From NCBI GenBank assembly GCA_026989535.1, contig JALSJD010000236.1:1-41050 (forward strand): a DNA stretch of 41,050 nt, written 5' to 3'. A program made the position numbers and the translations under genes. This document shows positions 16,155 through 23,849 of this stretch, piece by piece. The notes under the pieces are model-generated. The model was not told where the DNA came from and did no database searches. It was given only the letters and a program-made list of their open reading frames with translations. How positions within the stretch are numbered: the stretch's first letter is position 1; each line of letters starts with the position of its first letter. This stretch comes from Cyclobacteriaceae bacterium. Lineage in GTDB: Bacteria > Bacteroidota > Bacteroidia > Cytophagales > Cyclobacteriaceae.

Positions 16155-16775
16155 ATGTCAAAAAGATATATTTTACTCGCAGTTGTTTTTATCGGTTCAG
16201 CTTTTGGACTAGTTGTATTGCCCGATAAACACGATACAAAGCAAATTCCAGCAGAGAAATTCTTAATAGAAATTTATAACCCTGCTCGATTTTTATCTAC
16301 CCACCAAATAGCTAAAAGGCTTATTGAACGAGACCCTAGTATATTTTTAGTAGATGTTAGAACTCCTAGTGAGTTTGAAGAATACTCGATTCCTGGAGCT
16401 TTTAACATCCCATTAGAGCATATTTTGGATGAAGAATGGGTTGATTACTTAAGCCAAGATGGAGTAGATGTGGTTTTATACTCTAATGGAAATATTTATG
16501 CTGATCAGGCATGGATGCTGATTGCCCAACAAGGAATCAAAAACCTGTACATTATGAAAGGTGGTGTCAACCAATGGTTTTCAACCATTATTCAACCTGT
16601 TGAACCTCCCGAAACGGCCTCCTCAGAAGCATTTGATTTGTATGCTTTTGAAAAAGCAGCATCTATCTACTTTGGAGGTTCTTTTGCTAATATAGAAAGC
16701 GCCACAACAACGCCTATTAAAAAAACAGTAGTTGTACGCAAAAAGAAAAAGAAAGCTGCCGAGGGTGGTTGTTAA
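16155..16775 (+). CDS. Rhodanese-like protein without loop Cys, tail ending in Gly-Gly-Cys (copy A)
   Basis: 206 residues with an N-terminal signal or anchor helix (YILLAVVFIGSAFGLVVL). Residues about 50-150 fold like a single rhodanese domain: FLVDVRTPSEFEEYSIPGAFNIP and IKNLYIMKGGVNQWF. The catalytic loop, normally YCxxGxRS, reads LYSNGNIYADQAW, with Ser110 in place of Cys. A linker of about 50 residues leads to the tail KKTVVVRKKKKKAAEGGC. Its final residue, Cys206, is the only cysteine in the protein. The next gene has the same final 18 residues. An exposed C-terminal Cys after Gly-Gly recalls the GGCGG sulfur-carrying arm of SoxY, so a periplasmic sulfur-carrier role is proposed (inference). 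It is co-transcribed with the transporter halves. Confidence 0.8.
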   Translation: MSKRYILLAVVFIGSAFGLVVLPDKHDTKQIPAEKFLIEIYNPARFLSTHQIAKRLIERDPSIFLVDVRTPSEFEEYSIPGAFNIPLEHILDEEWVDYLSQDGVDVVLYSNGNIYADQAWMLIAQQGIKNLYIMKGGVNQWFSTIIQPVEPPETASSEAFDLYAFEKAASIYFGGSFANIESATTTPIKKTVVVRKKKKKAAEGGC

Positions 16776-16802
16776 TTATTTAAGCCATTTAACTGAAAAA
16801 TA

Positions 16803-17429
16803 ATGGAAGAATTAAAAAGAACGAGACGAATTACTATTGGAGTGATTGTATTCCTGGCAGTTATAATTATTGGTGCAAACACCATTAAAAAGCAAAAAAA
16901 TATCTATAAATATTTACCTCAGCAAATGATTGAAGAGTTAATACTCGTCTATCAAGTAACGCCTGAAGAAGCCGTTGATTTATTAAAAGACACTGTTTCA
17001 ACCGTATTTGTTGATTTACGTAGCATTTATGATTATGAAAAAGGAAAGCTTGACAATGCCATTAACATTCCTATTCCCATGCTTTTAGACGATGATAATA
17101 AAAAACTCTTTGACACATGGAAAAAGGATTCTGTAAAAGTAGTTTTTTATGGCAATGACCAATTGCAAGCAAATGCCCCTTGGATGATGATGTACCAATT
17201 AGGGTACACCAATACAGTAACACTCATGGGAGGCAAAGAATACATGGATTTACAAATGGCAGGGTTATTAAGCGAAAACTCTACGTATGAAACCGAAAAA
17301 CCTGCGGTAGATTATAAAGCCATTTTGGCAAAAGGTGGAAACAACTCAAAAACTGTAACTACAGTTGCCCCAAAAAAAACGGTAGTTGTACGCAAAAAGA
17401 AGAAGAAAGCTGCCGAAGGTGGTTGCTAA
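16803..17429 (+). CDS. Rhodanese-like protein without loop Cys, tail ending in Gly-Gly-Cys (copy B)
   Basis: 208 residues, N-terminal membrane helix (ITIGVIVFLAVIIIGA). It has a rhodanese-like domain at about 55-160 (VFVDLRSIYDYEKGKLDNAI then TVTLMGGKEYMDL). The catalytic loop reads FYGNDQLQANAPW, with Gly117 in place of Cys. The last 18 residues are identical to copy A, while the rest of the two proteins is only distantly similar. The tail DNA differs at several silent third positions (for example TGC versus TGT for the final Cys), which suggests selection on the peptide and not a recent copy. The terminal Cys208 is the only cysteine. Last gene of the sulfur operon; no strong terminator follows. 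Confidence 0.8.
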   Translation: MEELKRTRRITIGVIVFLAVIIIGANTIKKQKNIYKYLPQQMIEELILVYQVTPEEAVDLLKDTVSTVFVDLRSIYDYEKGKLDNAINIPIPMLLDDDNKKLFDTWKKDSVKVVFYGNDQLQANAPWMMMYQLGYTNTVTLMGGKEYMDLQMAGLLSENSTYETEKPAVDYKAILAKGGNNSKTVTTVAPKKTVVVRKKKKKAAEGGC

Positions 17430-17695
17430 GGAAAAGTGTGCTCCATTCTATTGCTCGATTATAAGAAACCCCAAAAGGGCTGTGTAGCACTGCCTTTCTC
17501 CCTTAGCCTCTCTCCAAAAGGGTTCTATACCCAATCATCAGAGTCTACGCCAGTCAGTCAATTACTCATTAACACTGTCTCTGCTCTTACTGCACATATT
17601 GCTTCCTTCTCAAAAATTCTTCTATCAAAGTTTTTAAGGTGTCTCACAACAACTTCGTTTAGCTTAAGCTTATCCCCCACAACTCAGGCTATAAA

Positions 17696-17717
17696 GTTAA
17701 GAAGTTCCCTTCTTAAC
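17696..17717 (-). terminator. Weak hairpin at the 3' end of the RnfD-like gene
   Basis: GTTAAGAA (17696-17703) pairs with TTCTTAAC (17710-17717) around a 6-base loop. Read on the minus strand it covers the stop codon and is followed by TTTA. The stem is AT-rich, so activity is uncertain. The stretch 17430-17695 before it shows no gene I can support. Confidence 0.4.
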
Positions 17718-18533
17718 CTTCTGTTTATACAAAAAATACCCAATATTGCCTATAAGCAAGCCAATAACCACTGCGTTGGGTACTTTTAATGCAGCCAAAC
17801 CAGCTATAAAAAATGCCATTAATACACCGTAAACTAATTGCTGTTTAGTTTTTACAGGAGATGTTTTGGGTTCTATAATTACAGCAGCACCTACAAACAT
17901 GGTACTAATAATGTAGGAGAAAACATCCACTCCATACGCATTTGTAAAAAAGCCCAAAATTAATGAAACAGCAGTATAACTTAGAGCCAACGGGTGCTTT
18001 TTAACCCGTGCAACATTAAAAACTAGGGCCAATGTAATTGGCAACAACGAAAGAGGCACCTGCATACCAAACATAGGAAACCGTATATCAATACCTGTAA
18101 AATCCATAGGGGGTACACCTAAAAACGGCACAAAAAGCGAGAGTAATGTAATAACGCCAATGGTAAATACAACCGGATTGAAAATATTTTTATGCTTATA
18201 CTTAACAAAGAATTTAGCCACGTATAAAAGCAAAATTACCAGCACACCTCTTACAGGTTCAGGGTCTGCATGAGATAGCATTAAGATGATTAAAAAAGTG
18301 CTGATAAGAGAATGTAGATATTTTTTATTTTTATCAAATAGTGTTCTAAAAATTAGATGTAATATGGAAGATATAATAATGAGCCCAACGCCCAGTTTGG
18401 TAAAATGAAGTCCTTCATCAAATCCATTGGTTATAAATACATTAACTATTTTTAGTACTGTTAAAATGATTAAAAATACTAAAAAATGATGATAAGCTGT
18501 TAGGCTTTTAAATAGGTTTTTAATTTTACTCAT
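17697..18533 (-). CDS. RnfD/NqrB-like integral membrane protein
   Basis: 278 residues with about nine to ten membrane helices. KNIFNPVVFTIGVI near the middle and MFVGAAVIIEPKTSP near residue 220 match the FNP and DPxTSP regions of the NqrB/RnfD family (PF03116), which in full complexes carries covalent flavin and helps pump ions. The flavin-attachment Thr region is not clear. No other Rnf or Nqr subunit is nearby, so this is a stand-alone member of unknown partner. Its 3' part is duplicated at 6345-6491. The two copies differ in their last codons, suggesting that this gene's tail arrived with the island. Confidence 0.7.
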   Translation of the reverse strand: MSKIKNLFKSLTAYHHFLVFLIILTVLKIVNVFITNGFDEGLHFTKLGVGLIIISSILHLIFRTLFDKNKKYLHSLISTFLIILMLSHADPEPVRGVLVILLLYVAKFFVKYKHKNIFNPVVFTIGVITLLSLFVPFLGVPPMDFTGIDIRFPMFGMQVPLSLLPITLALVFNVARVKKHPLALSYTAVSLILGFFTNAYGVDVFSYIISTMFVGAAVIIEPKTSPVKTKQQLVYGVLMAFFIAGLAALKVPNAVVIGLLIGNIGYFLYKQKVKKGTS

Positions 18534-18574
18534 GTTAATTATTAGGTTAATTTTAATGTTATTTTAAACAAACA

Positions 18575-18626
18575 GAACCCTTTGTAAAACGTTGGTTTTA
18601 GCACCAATTAATTATACAAAGGGTTC
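18575..18626. terminator. Two-step hairpin between the DUF2202 and RnfD-like genes
   Basis: GAACCCTTTGTA (18575-18586) pairs perfectly with TACAAAGGGTTC (18615-18626). Inside it TTGGT pairs with ACCAA. On the plus strand it is followed by a T-rich run. It lies just after the stop of the minus-strand DUF2202 gene and may end that transcript. Confidence 0.6.
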
Positions 18627-18637
18627 AGGTTTTATTA

Positions 18638-19288
18638 TTATCTATTATAATTTTGGCCACATTTTTCTTTATCACCATTTATAATGCTGTCAAATTGCTC
18701 TTGTGTAATAAACTGAGGGGTATAAGTTACACCCAAATCGTTTAATCTGGAGATAAATGCCCGCATATGATTGCGAGAGCCACAGTTAAGAAATTCATAC
18801 ACTTTAATAATGTCCTCGTTGGTGGTTTCAGTAATAAACAGTTCCAAATCTCTAATGTCAACGTCTTCAATGGTGGCTCCAACTATAAGTGCCTCCACTT
18901 CCGAAATACTGCCTTGAGCCATTAAATCATCGTATAATTGCTGAAGGATCTGATTTGAAAACTTTCCTGTTTCATCCAACGAAGGGTCTTCAATATTATA
19001 GGTATTTAATAGTTTTAACACCTCATCCATATGGCGTTGTTCACTGTTTGAAATGTTATTAAATACCTGATTATCGTACATTGCAAATAAAGAAATATAC
19101 ACATCACGTGCTAGTTTCTCCTCTTCGCGCATAAACTTTAGCCCGTCAATGTCAGTGGTGTTAATTTCTACAACATTTGTTATTACCTCTGTTGTATCAA
19201 CCCCTACAGGCTCAACCGTCTCACTATCGCATCCGCTTGCTGTTAATAATGTAACAAACCCTAAAAAAATAATTCTAAAAAATTTCAT
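18638..19288 (-). CDS. DUF2202 ferritin-like lipoprotein
   Basis: 216 residues. The N-terminus has a lipoprotein signal with lipobox TASGC (Cys20), so it is membrane-attached. Residues about 45-205 match DUF2202, a four-helix ferritin-like family. Metal-ligand candidates are in FMREEEKLARDVY, SEQRHMDEV, EVEALIVGATIEDVDI and CGSRNHMRAF, giving the paired Glu and ExxH pattern of di-iron proteins. Function in this family is not established; metal storage or an oxidase role is possible. Length and domain cover the whole protein. It is upstream of the RnfD-like gene on the same strand, but a hairpin separates them. Confidence 0.85.
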   Translation of the reverse strand: MKFFRIIFLGFVTLLTASGCDSETVEPVGVDTTEVITNVVEINTTDIDGLKFMREEEKLARDVYISLFAMYDNQVFNNISNSEQRHMDEVLKLLNTYNIEDPSLDETGKFSNQILQQLYDDLMAQGSISEVEALIVGATIEDVDIRDLELFITETTNEDIIKVYEFLNCGSRNHMRAFISRLNDLGVTYTPQFITQEQFDSIINGDKEKCGQNYNR

Positions 19289-19355
19289 GATTAAAAAAAT
19301 TAAAGTTAAAAAAATAGTTAATTATTGTTTAGACTTATTTATTTGGCAAAGGTTT

Positions 19356-19568
19356 AACCGCATTATTCACTGCATTCATAGTATAATGTTCCCAAATTTC
19401 AACTTGTTAGATTTCTTTTTTTAACAAATTTTTCACCTCAAATTTGGGTGTAGCTTACGATTATCTTCGTGCATCTGCTTCGTTGTAAAACCCTCGAAAT
19501 ATGAAGATATATCTTCGTGTTTTAACGCCTTGCATCTACACAAAGCTAATCGCATGAATAATGCGGTT
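19356..19568. repeat. Nested long inverted repeat upstream of the DUF2202 gene
   Basis: AACCGCATTATTCA (19356-19369) is repeated in inverse at 19555-19568. Inside, CCCAAATTT pairs with AAATTTGGG and TTGTTA with TAACAA. A further imperfect arm pair surrounds ATGAAGATATATCTTC near 19500-19516. No reading frame is present. It lies between the starts and ends of two minus-strand genes and may be a fold-back mobile repeat or a terminator region. Confidence 0.55.
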
Positions 19569-19579
19569 TAACATTTAGC

Positions 19580-20179
19580 TTAAAATAATTTTGCCAACGA
19601 TAAACCCAGCCCAACATTCTCAATTCCCAAATTAGGTTCTTTAAGCCCTGCATTCGATATATGACGAATGCCTACAGTAAAGCCTAATTGCAAATTTTTA
19701 ATTCTCTTTTTATAGGCAATATTAAAATGGTCTGAAAATATAAATCCAGAAGCTTGCCGCTCGATAGCAGCCGTTATATAATGTGGCCCTGTGCCTATAT
19801 TGGCACTTAAAATTGAGTTCTCTCCTACCTGAAATCCAAAGGAAAAAATAAAGTTTAGTCCAAATTCATACTCCATACCATTTTGGTAAGGCACAAATCC
19901 AACTTGCGGAGCTAGGTCAAGTGCTATATTAAACCTACCTTTTGTTTGGTAAAGCGGCAGGTGTACTGCCCCTCCCATTAGTAGAGGTTGATATGTAGTA
20001 CTCTCTTGCAATGTATAAAGCGGAAACCCTGTAGAAATAAACCCGCCTACCGATTTTTGATTAATAAATTTAGGTACTGTTTGTGCAACGGCACCTAAGT
20101 TTAGCAGTAATACTAAAAAAAATAGTATGGTATTAACCCTGTGCATTAAAGTATATAAAGCTTTTTTTAAATTTACCAT
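19580..20179 (-). CDS. PagL-like lipid A deacylase / acyloxyacyl hydrolase family barrel
   Basis: 199 residues with a signal peptide; an internal ATG at 20146 (MHRVNTILFFLVLLL) is an equally good start. The C-terminal motif IRHISNAGLKEPNLGIENVG contains the His and Ser, and a Glu downstream, that form the catalytic triad of the outer-membrane lipid A 3-O-deacylase PagL. The remainder alternates in the manner of an eight-stranded barrel and ends in Phe. The enzyme would remove the 3-position acyl chain from lipid A in the outer membrane. The ATG at 20179 directly follows the stop codon of the DUF2141 gene (TAAATG), so the two are coupled. Confidence 0.8.
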   Translation of the reverse strand: MVNLKKALYTLMHRVNTILFFLVLLLNLGAVAQTVPKFINQKSVGGFISTGFPLYTLQESTTYQPLLMGGAVHLPLYQTKGRFNIALDLAPQVGFVPYQNGMEYEFGLNFIFSFGFQVGENSILSANIGTGPHYITAAIERQASGFIFSDHFNIAYKKRIKNLQLGFTVGIRHISNAGLKEPNLGIENVGLGLSLAKLF

Positions 20180-20629
20180 TTACATGTAAATTACCCTTAC
20201 CTCAATGGTTAAATCAGTTATTAACTCAAAACTTGCTTTTTTAAAATTAGGTCTGTTGGTTGGCCCTAATGACTGATAATTAGAGAACCCAAGTCCTTCT
20301 TTCGGCAGAATAAATCCTTTGTCAATTTTTCCATTCTTATTTTCATCGTGTAATATATTTATTACATAAGTTCCTTTGGGCAGGTTATTAAATGTTATCA
20401 CAGCCGAACCATCACTAATGCTTGCTGTTTCCATTTTATAGTATTTTTTGTAATGTTGGTCAGGTATAGACCCATCCTTATTATATAAAGCAAATTGCAC
20501 TACTCCTTCTGAGTTTTGCAGTTTATTTACCTTAACAGTAAGAGAAAATGTTTCATCTGTTTTATGGGTGAATGATGATAACAAAACCACCCCTATAATC
20601 ATAGTTACCTTTTTAATTAGATTTTTCAT
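20180..20629 (-). CDS. DUF2141 exported protein
   Basis: 149 residues from the ATG at 20629, which gives a proper signal peptide (KKVTMIIGVVLLSSFTHK); the longer frame adds an unlikely charged lead. The rest matches DUF2141: FSLTVKVNKLQNSEGVVQFA, LPKGTYVINILHDENKNGKI, then GLGFSNYQSLGPTNRPNF. The family is a small beta-sandwich of unknown role, common in Bacteroidota and probably periplasmic. The HDENKNGKID segment resembles a calcium-binding loop, seen throughout the family. It lies between the pyruvate-kinase-like gene, with a 10-base gap, and the PagL-like gene. Confidence 0.8.
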   Translation of the reverse strand: MKNLIKKVTMIIGVVLLSSFTHKTDETFSLTVKVNKLQNSEGVVQFALYNKDGSIPDQHYKKYYKMETASISDGSAVITFNNLPKGTYVINILHDENKNGKIDKGFILPKEGLGFSNYQSLGPTNRPNFKKASFELITDLTIEVRVIYM

Positions 20630-20639
20630 CTGTTTATTT

Positions 20640-22508
20640 TTATTGAATGTCATATTTTTTGTGTGATAATTTTAGTTCTCCTGCTTGTTCTAGTTTTGGT
20701 AATATTATTTGCTTCTTTTTTTGAAAACGCTGCATTCGCCTTAAAATTTTATCCAGGGTTTTTACTGCCTTTTTAATATAAGTTCCTTTATTAAGCATTA
20801 CACATTCTGTTCTTTGCGCTTGTGCGGCATCTGTTATTTCAGAACGGGTTGGCACACCTTTTCTGGCCAAATTATCTAATACCTGAGTTGCCCAAACAGC
20901 CGGTATGTAAGCCGCTTCGCTTACCCGCATAATTTCTTCTTGAATGGTTGCAAAGTTTTTCCAACCCGTTTCAATGGCCAAATCTCCCCTAGCAATCATT
21001 ACCCCTATTGGGTAGGTTTGCATGGCTGTTAATAGTATTTCTGGTAGATTTCTAAACCCTTTTTGAGTTTCTATTTTTAGAATTAGTCCGAGGTTCGCCT
21101 CATACTTGCCTATTTCTTCTAAGTAGGTTTCCACATCACTACGTTGGTTTACAAACGAGAGGTTTACGGCATCTGCATTTTGAGCAACAAACTCAAGGTC
21201 AAGCTTATCCTTTTCGGTTAAACCACTTATTTTTAAATCACTTTCAGGAAAATTGATACCTTTATCTGCTTTAAGTTTGCTTCCTGTATTTTTTGCATAG
21301 GTTACTCTTAACATTAACCTTTCTGCATTAACTTCTTCAATAATGGCTTCAATTTTACCATCATTCAGAAAAACAGGTTCCCCTGCTTTTACATCTTCAA
21401 AAATTGCTGGTAAGGTGCACGAAATATGTGCTTTTTTAATGAGCGCACCATTCTCCTCATAAGTAGCTGGTTCTCCTAATGCAGCCTCCTTGTGCAACTC
21501 AAAAATATCATTAATATGTAATGTTATAAACTGTTCTGTAGGCAATAGTTCTCCCACTAATATTTTTTCACTCCCATCAGCTTTCTTTTTACCAAGCCTT
21601 AATTCAGTACCTGTAGAAATGTAAGCTGAATCTGAGCATACGCCCCATCGCCCCTTTTTCTCACGTTTTTTAATATCAATTTTACAATTCTTACCACGCG
21701 AATCTTTAAATCTAATGATATTACCTCTTTTAATTTTATCCATTAACTCCTCACTAACCGGAATAGTAACATCCGCAGAGTCGTTTGGAGGAAGGATATC
21801 AGGAGGGGCAATCCAAACCTTAGCAGGTTTAATTACTTTACCTTCTACATCTTTTGAAGGCTGAATATGAACAACATTTGGGCCTGGTTTCATTGGCCCA
21901 GTTCGCAACTTGGGGCCGCCCAAATCCATCATTATTTTGCACTTCTTTTTTAGAGCCCCATTTGCACGCTTAATATTGGTTATCATTTTTTTCCAAACCT
22001 CTGGGCTATCGTGAGCACAATTAATTCTGGCGCTGTTCATACCTAATTTTACAAGCTGATTAACCAAGGTGTAATCCTCAGAGGCAGTAGCAGGTAATGT
22101 TACCATTATGCGTGTTTTCCTCTTTTTTGATTTATACCCAAATAGCTTTTTTGTATTTTTATTTAGCAGCTTATCGGCTTTTTGTATAGAAATTACGCCA
22201 TTTATATTTTCTTCATTTTTAGTATCCATAAACAGGTTAATAATTACCTGTATTGATAAAAGGCTTTTCATAACATGCCCTTCTATACCAGATAAATCAG
22301 GAAGCCCTAACTGTCGGAGTTTTTCTTGTAGAATATCAATATCAAAGCTTCTAAATGCCAAATAGTGTATTAGGTTGCGGGCACTATCGTAATAGTTAGA
22401 GTGTACATTAACAATACTTTTGGCATACTTTTGCTCCAGTGCATTTGCTTTAAAAACAATTTCTTCAAGCGTATCGTTCATGCGTATTAATTCTTCCTTA
22501 TTCTTCAT
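20640..22508 (-). CDS. Pyruvate-kinase-family enzyme with N-terminal extension
   Basis: 622 residues (613 if the ATG at 22481, which has AGGAAG upstream, is used). Residues about 130-590 hold the pyruvate kinase barrel: KTRIMVTLPATASEDYTLVN, RINCAHDSPEVW, IMMDLGGPKLRTGP, LSFVNQRSDVETYLEEI, LILKIETQKGFRNLPEIL, MIARGDLAIETGW and ATQVLDNLARKGVPTRSEIT. Differences from the classic enzyme are a helical N-terminal extension of about 130 residues, a longer B-domain region (about 230-380), and no C-terminal allosteric domain. It probably converts phosphoenolpyruvate and ADP to pyruvate and ATP in the cytoplasm, but RINCAHD replaces RLNFSHG. It overlaps the cyclase gene by 11 bases, so the two are coupled. 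Confidence 0.8.
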   Translation of the reverse strand: MKNKEELIRMNDTLEEIVFKANALEQKYAKSIVNVHSNYYDSARNLIHYLAFRSFDIDILQEKLRQLGLPDLSGIEGHVMKSLLSIQVIINLFMDTKNEENINGVISIQKADKLLNKNTKKLFGYKSKKRKTRIMVTLPATASEDYTLVNQLVKLGMNSARINCAHDSPEVWKKMITNIKRANGALKKKCKIMMDLGGPKLRTGPMKPGPNVVHIQPSKDVEGKVIKPAKVWIAPPDILPPNDSADVTIPVSEELMDKIKRGNIIRFKDSRGKNCKIDIKKREKKGRWGVCSDSAYISTGTELRLGKKKADGSEKILVGELLPTEQFITLHINDIFELHKEAALGEPATYEENGALIKKAHISCTLPAIFEDVKAGEPVFLNDGKIEAIIEEVNAERLMLRVTYAKNTGSKLKADKGINFPESDLKISGLTEKDKLDLEFVAQNADAVNLSFVNQRSDVETYLEEIGKYEANLGLILKIETQKGFRNLPEILLTAMQTYPIGVMIARGDLAIETGWKNFATIQEEIMRVSEAAYIPAVWATQVLDNLARKGVPTRSEITDAAQAQRTECVMLNKGTYIKKAVKTLDKILRRMQRFQKKKQIILPKLEQAGELKLSHKKYDIQ

Positions 22509-23829
22509 TACGTTCTTTTAATTGATAAAGCGAAATTGGTTTTTCACGCCCTTTTACGGCTACAGCCCCTAAAGCGATATACCTATCTTTAATTTGGGGG
22601 TCGAGTTGCAGGTACACTTCTTCTGAAATTAATAATTGCCCGTTAAATTTTTTGTTTAACTGCTCAATGCGCGAAGCCAAAATCACAACATTGCCTGTAA
22701 TAGAATATTGTTTTCGGGCAATAGAGCCAATATTACCTGTAACCGCTTCGCCAAAATGGATGCCTATTCCTAACCGGGTTTTAGGAATAATACCTTTGTT
22801 TGTTTTTGCAGCTAAAGTTGTTACTATTTCTTGCGCAGCTAAAACGGCATGTTCGCTGCTGTTTCCCAGGGTCATAGGGGCTCCAAATGTAGCCATAAAG
22901 CCATCGCCTAAAAATTGATTTATAATGCCATTATGCGACTGTACAATGTCTATCATAAAGCCAAACATTGTATTTAAATAGGCTACCACTTCCTCTGGTT
23001 GTTTGTTTTCAACAAACGGGGTAAAGTTTCGAATGTCTAAAAACATAATGGTTACATTTCTTCTTATCCCTGTTAATTCCTTTGGATTTTTAAGAATTTC
23101 TTGTGCAATTTGTTGCGAAATTTGTTGCCCAAACAAATCAATTACTGCATTTTTTTCAATAATAGTTGTGAGCGAAACATTCATTTTTGATTTAATTAGC
23201 CGGGCTACAAAACCCGCAGAAATGCCCGCAGCTATCATCATTATGCCTTGCCCAAGGTACTGAATGATTGAAAGAGTAAAATTTTGATAATTTGCCAAAG
23301 GGCTGAATTGGCTATAATAAATTGAAAGAGCTACATAGGTAACGGCTGCCAGCAGCCCTGCAAAAATCGAAAGTTTAAAATCGAGGTGGAGTGTAGATAA
23401 GATAATAAGGATAAAATAAGTTAATACCGCAGGCGAAGAAAGAATTACGTTAGCTTCGGAGCGCTCAACAACTACAATAAGCAAAATGCTAAGCAGCCCA
23501 ATTTCTGAAAATGTAATAAAATAGGCTGATAATTTTGACCTGAGATTAAACAAATCGTGCCTTTTTTTTACTAAATAGTGTACCACTAGCTCATAGGCAA
23601 TTATTACCAATACATATATTACCAGTGCATATATGGCAATATTAGATTTAAAAATATTTATGTATTGCTCTCCAAAAAATAAATACACTAACAAAAGAGA
23701 AATGCCTACAAAAGAAAGAAGCCCTATTAAAATAATAGCGCGCAAGCGTGCGCTCTTCTCTATCTCCTGCTGAAAGAGTTCTTCTAGCAAATTATCACTT
23801 TGGGTATGTACGTTATTATTGTTTAACAT
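22498..23829 (-). CDS. Membrane-bound class III nucleotide cyclase with altered active site
   Basis: 443 residues. About six membrane helices (residues 30-210) precede a short linker and a cyclase domain (about 255-430). The metal-binding Asp residues are present: Asp265 in FLDIRNFTPF and Asp309 in FLGDGFMATFGAP. Arg387 in ILASR is kept. The adenine-reading Lys position is Gln305, its partner position is Ser376 (QYSITGN), and the transition-state Asn position is Ile383 (GNVVILASR, normally GDxVNxAxR). The base specificity, and even the activity, cannot be assumed to be that of an adenylate cyclase. It is coupled to the pyruvate-kinase-like gene downstream. A terminator separates it from the upstream cluster. 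Confidence 0.85.
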   Translation of the reverse strand: MLNNNNVHTQSDNLLEELFQQEIEKSARLRAIILIGLLSFVGISLLLVYLFFGEQYINIFKSNIAIYALVIYVLVIIAYELVVHYLVKKRHDLFNLRSKLSAYFITFSEIGLLSILLIVVVERSEANVILSSPAVLTYFILIILSTLHLDFKLSIFAGLLAAVTYVALSIYYSQFSPLANYQNFTLSIIQYLGQGIMMIAAGISAGFVARLIKSKMNVSLTTIIEKNAVIDLFGQQISQQIAQEILKNPKELTGIRRNVTIMFLDIRNFTPFVENKQPEEVVAYLNTMFGFMIDIVQSHNGIINQFLGDGFMATFGAPMTLGNSSEHAVLAAQEIVTTLAAKTNKGIIPKTRLGIGIHFGEAVTGNIGSIARKQYSITGNVVILASRIEQLNKKFNGQLLISEEVYLQLDPQIKDRYIALGAVAVKGREKPISLYQLKERNEE

Positions 23830-23849
23830 CTTATAATTTAGTTGTTTTA

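Larger units (their letters stand above)
6345..17879. other. Putative genomic island bounded by 147-bp direct repeats
   Basis: The two ends are the near-identical copies 6345-6491 and 17733-17879 of the RnfD-like 3' region, in direct orientation. Between them lie mobile debris (IS110 remnant, integron-like cassette, DnaA boxes) and the whole sulfur module. If one copy and the DNA between are removed, the HD-Pycsar gene and the RnfD-like gene become tail-to-tail neighbours with almost no gap. That is the layout expected after one crossover between the chromosome and a circle carrying a piece of the RnfD-like gene. No integrase or relaxase is present, so the origin is inferred from structure only. 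Confidence 0.55.

Noticed and set aside
17436-17789. A 117-codon frame after the second rhodanese-like gene
   Set aside because: It runs into the opposite strand of the RnfD-like gene and shows no domain or ribosome site.
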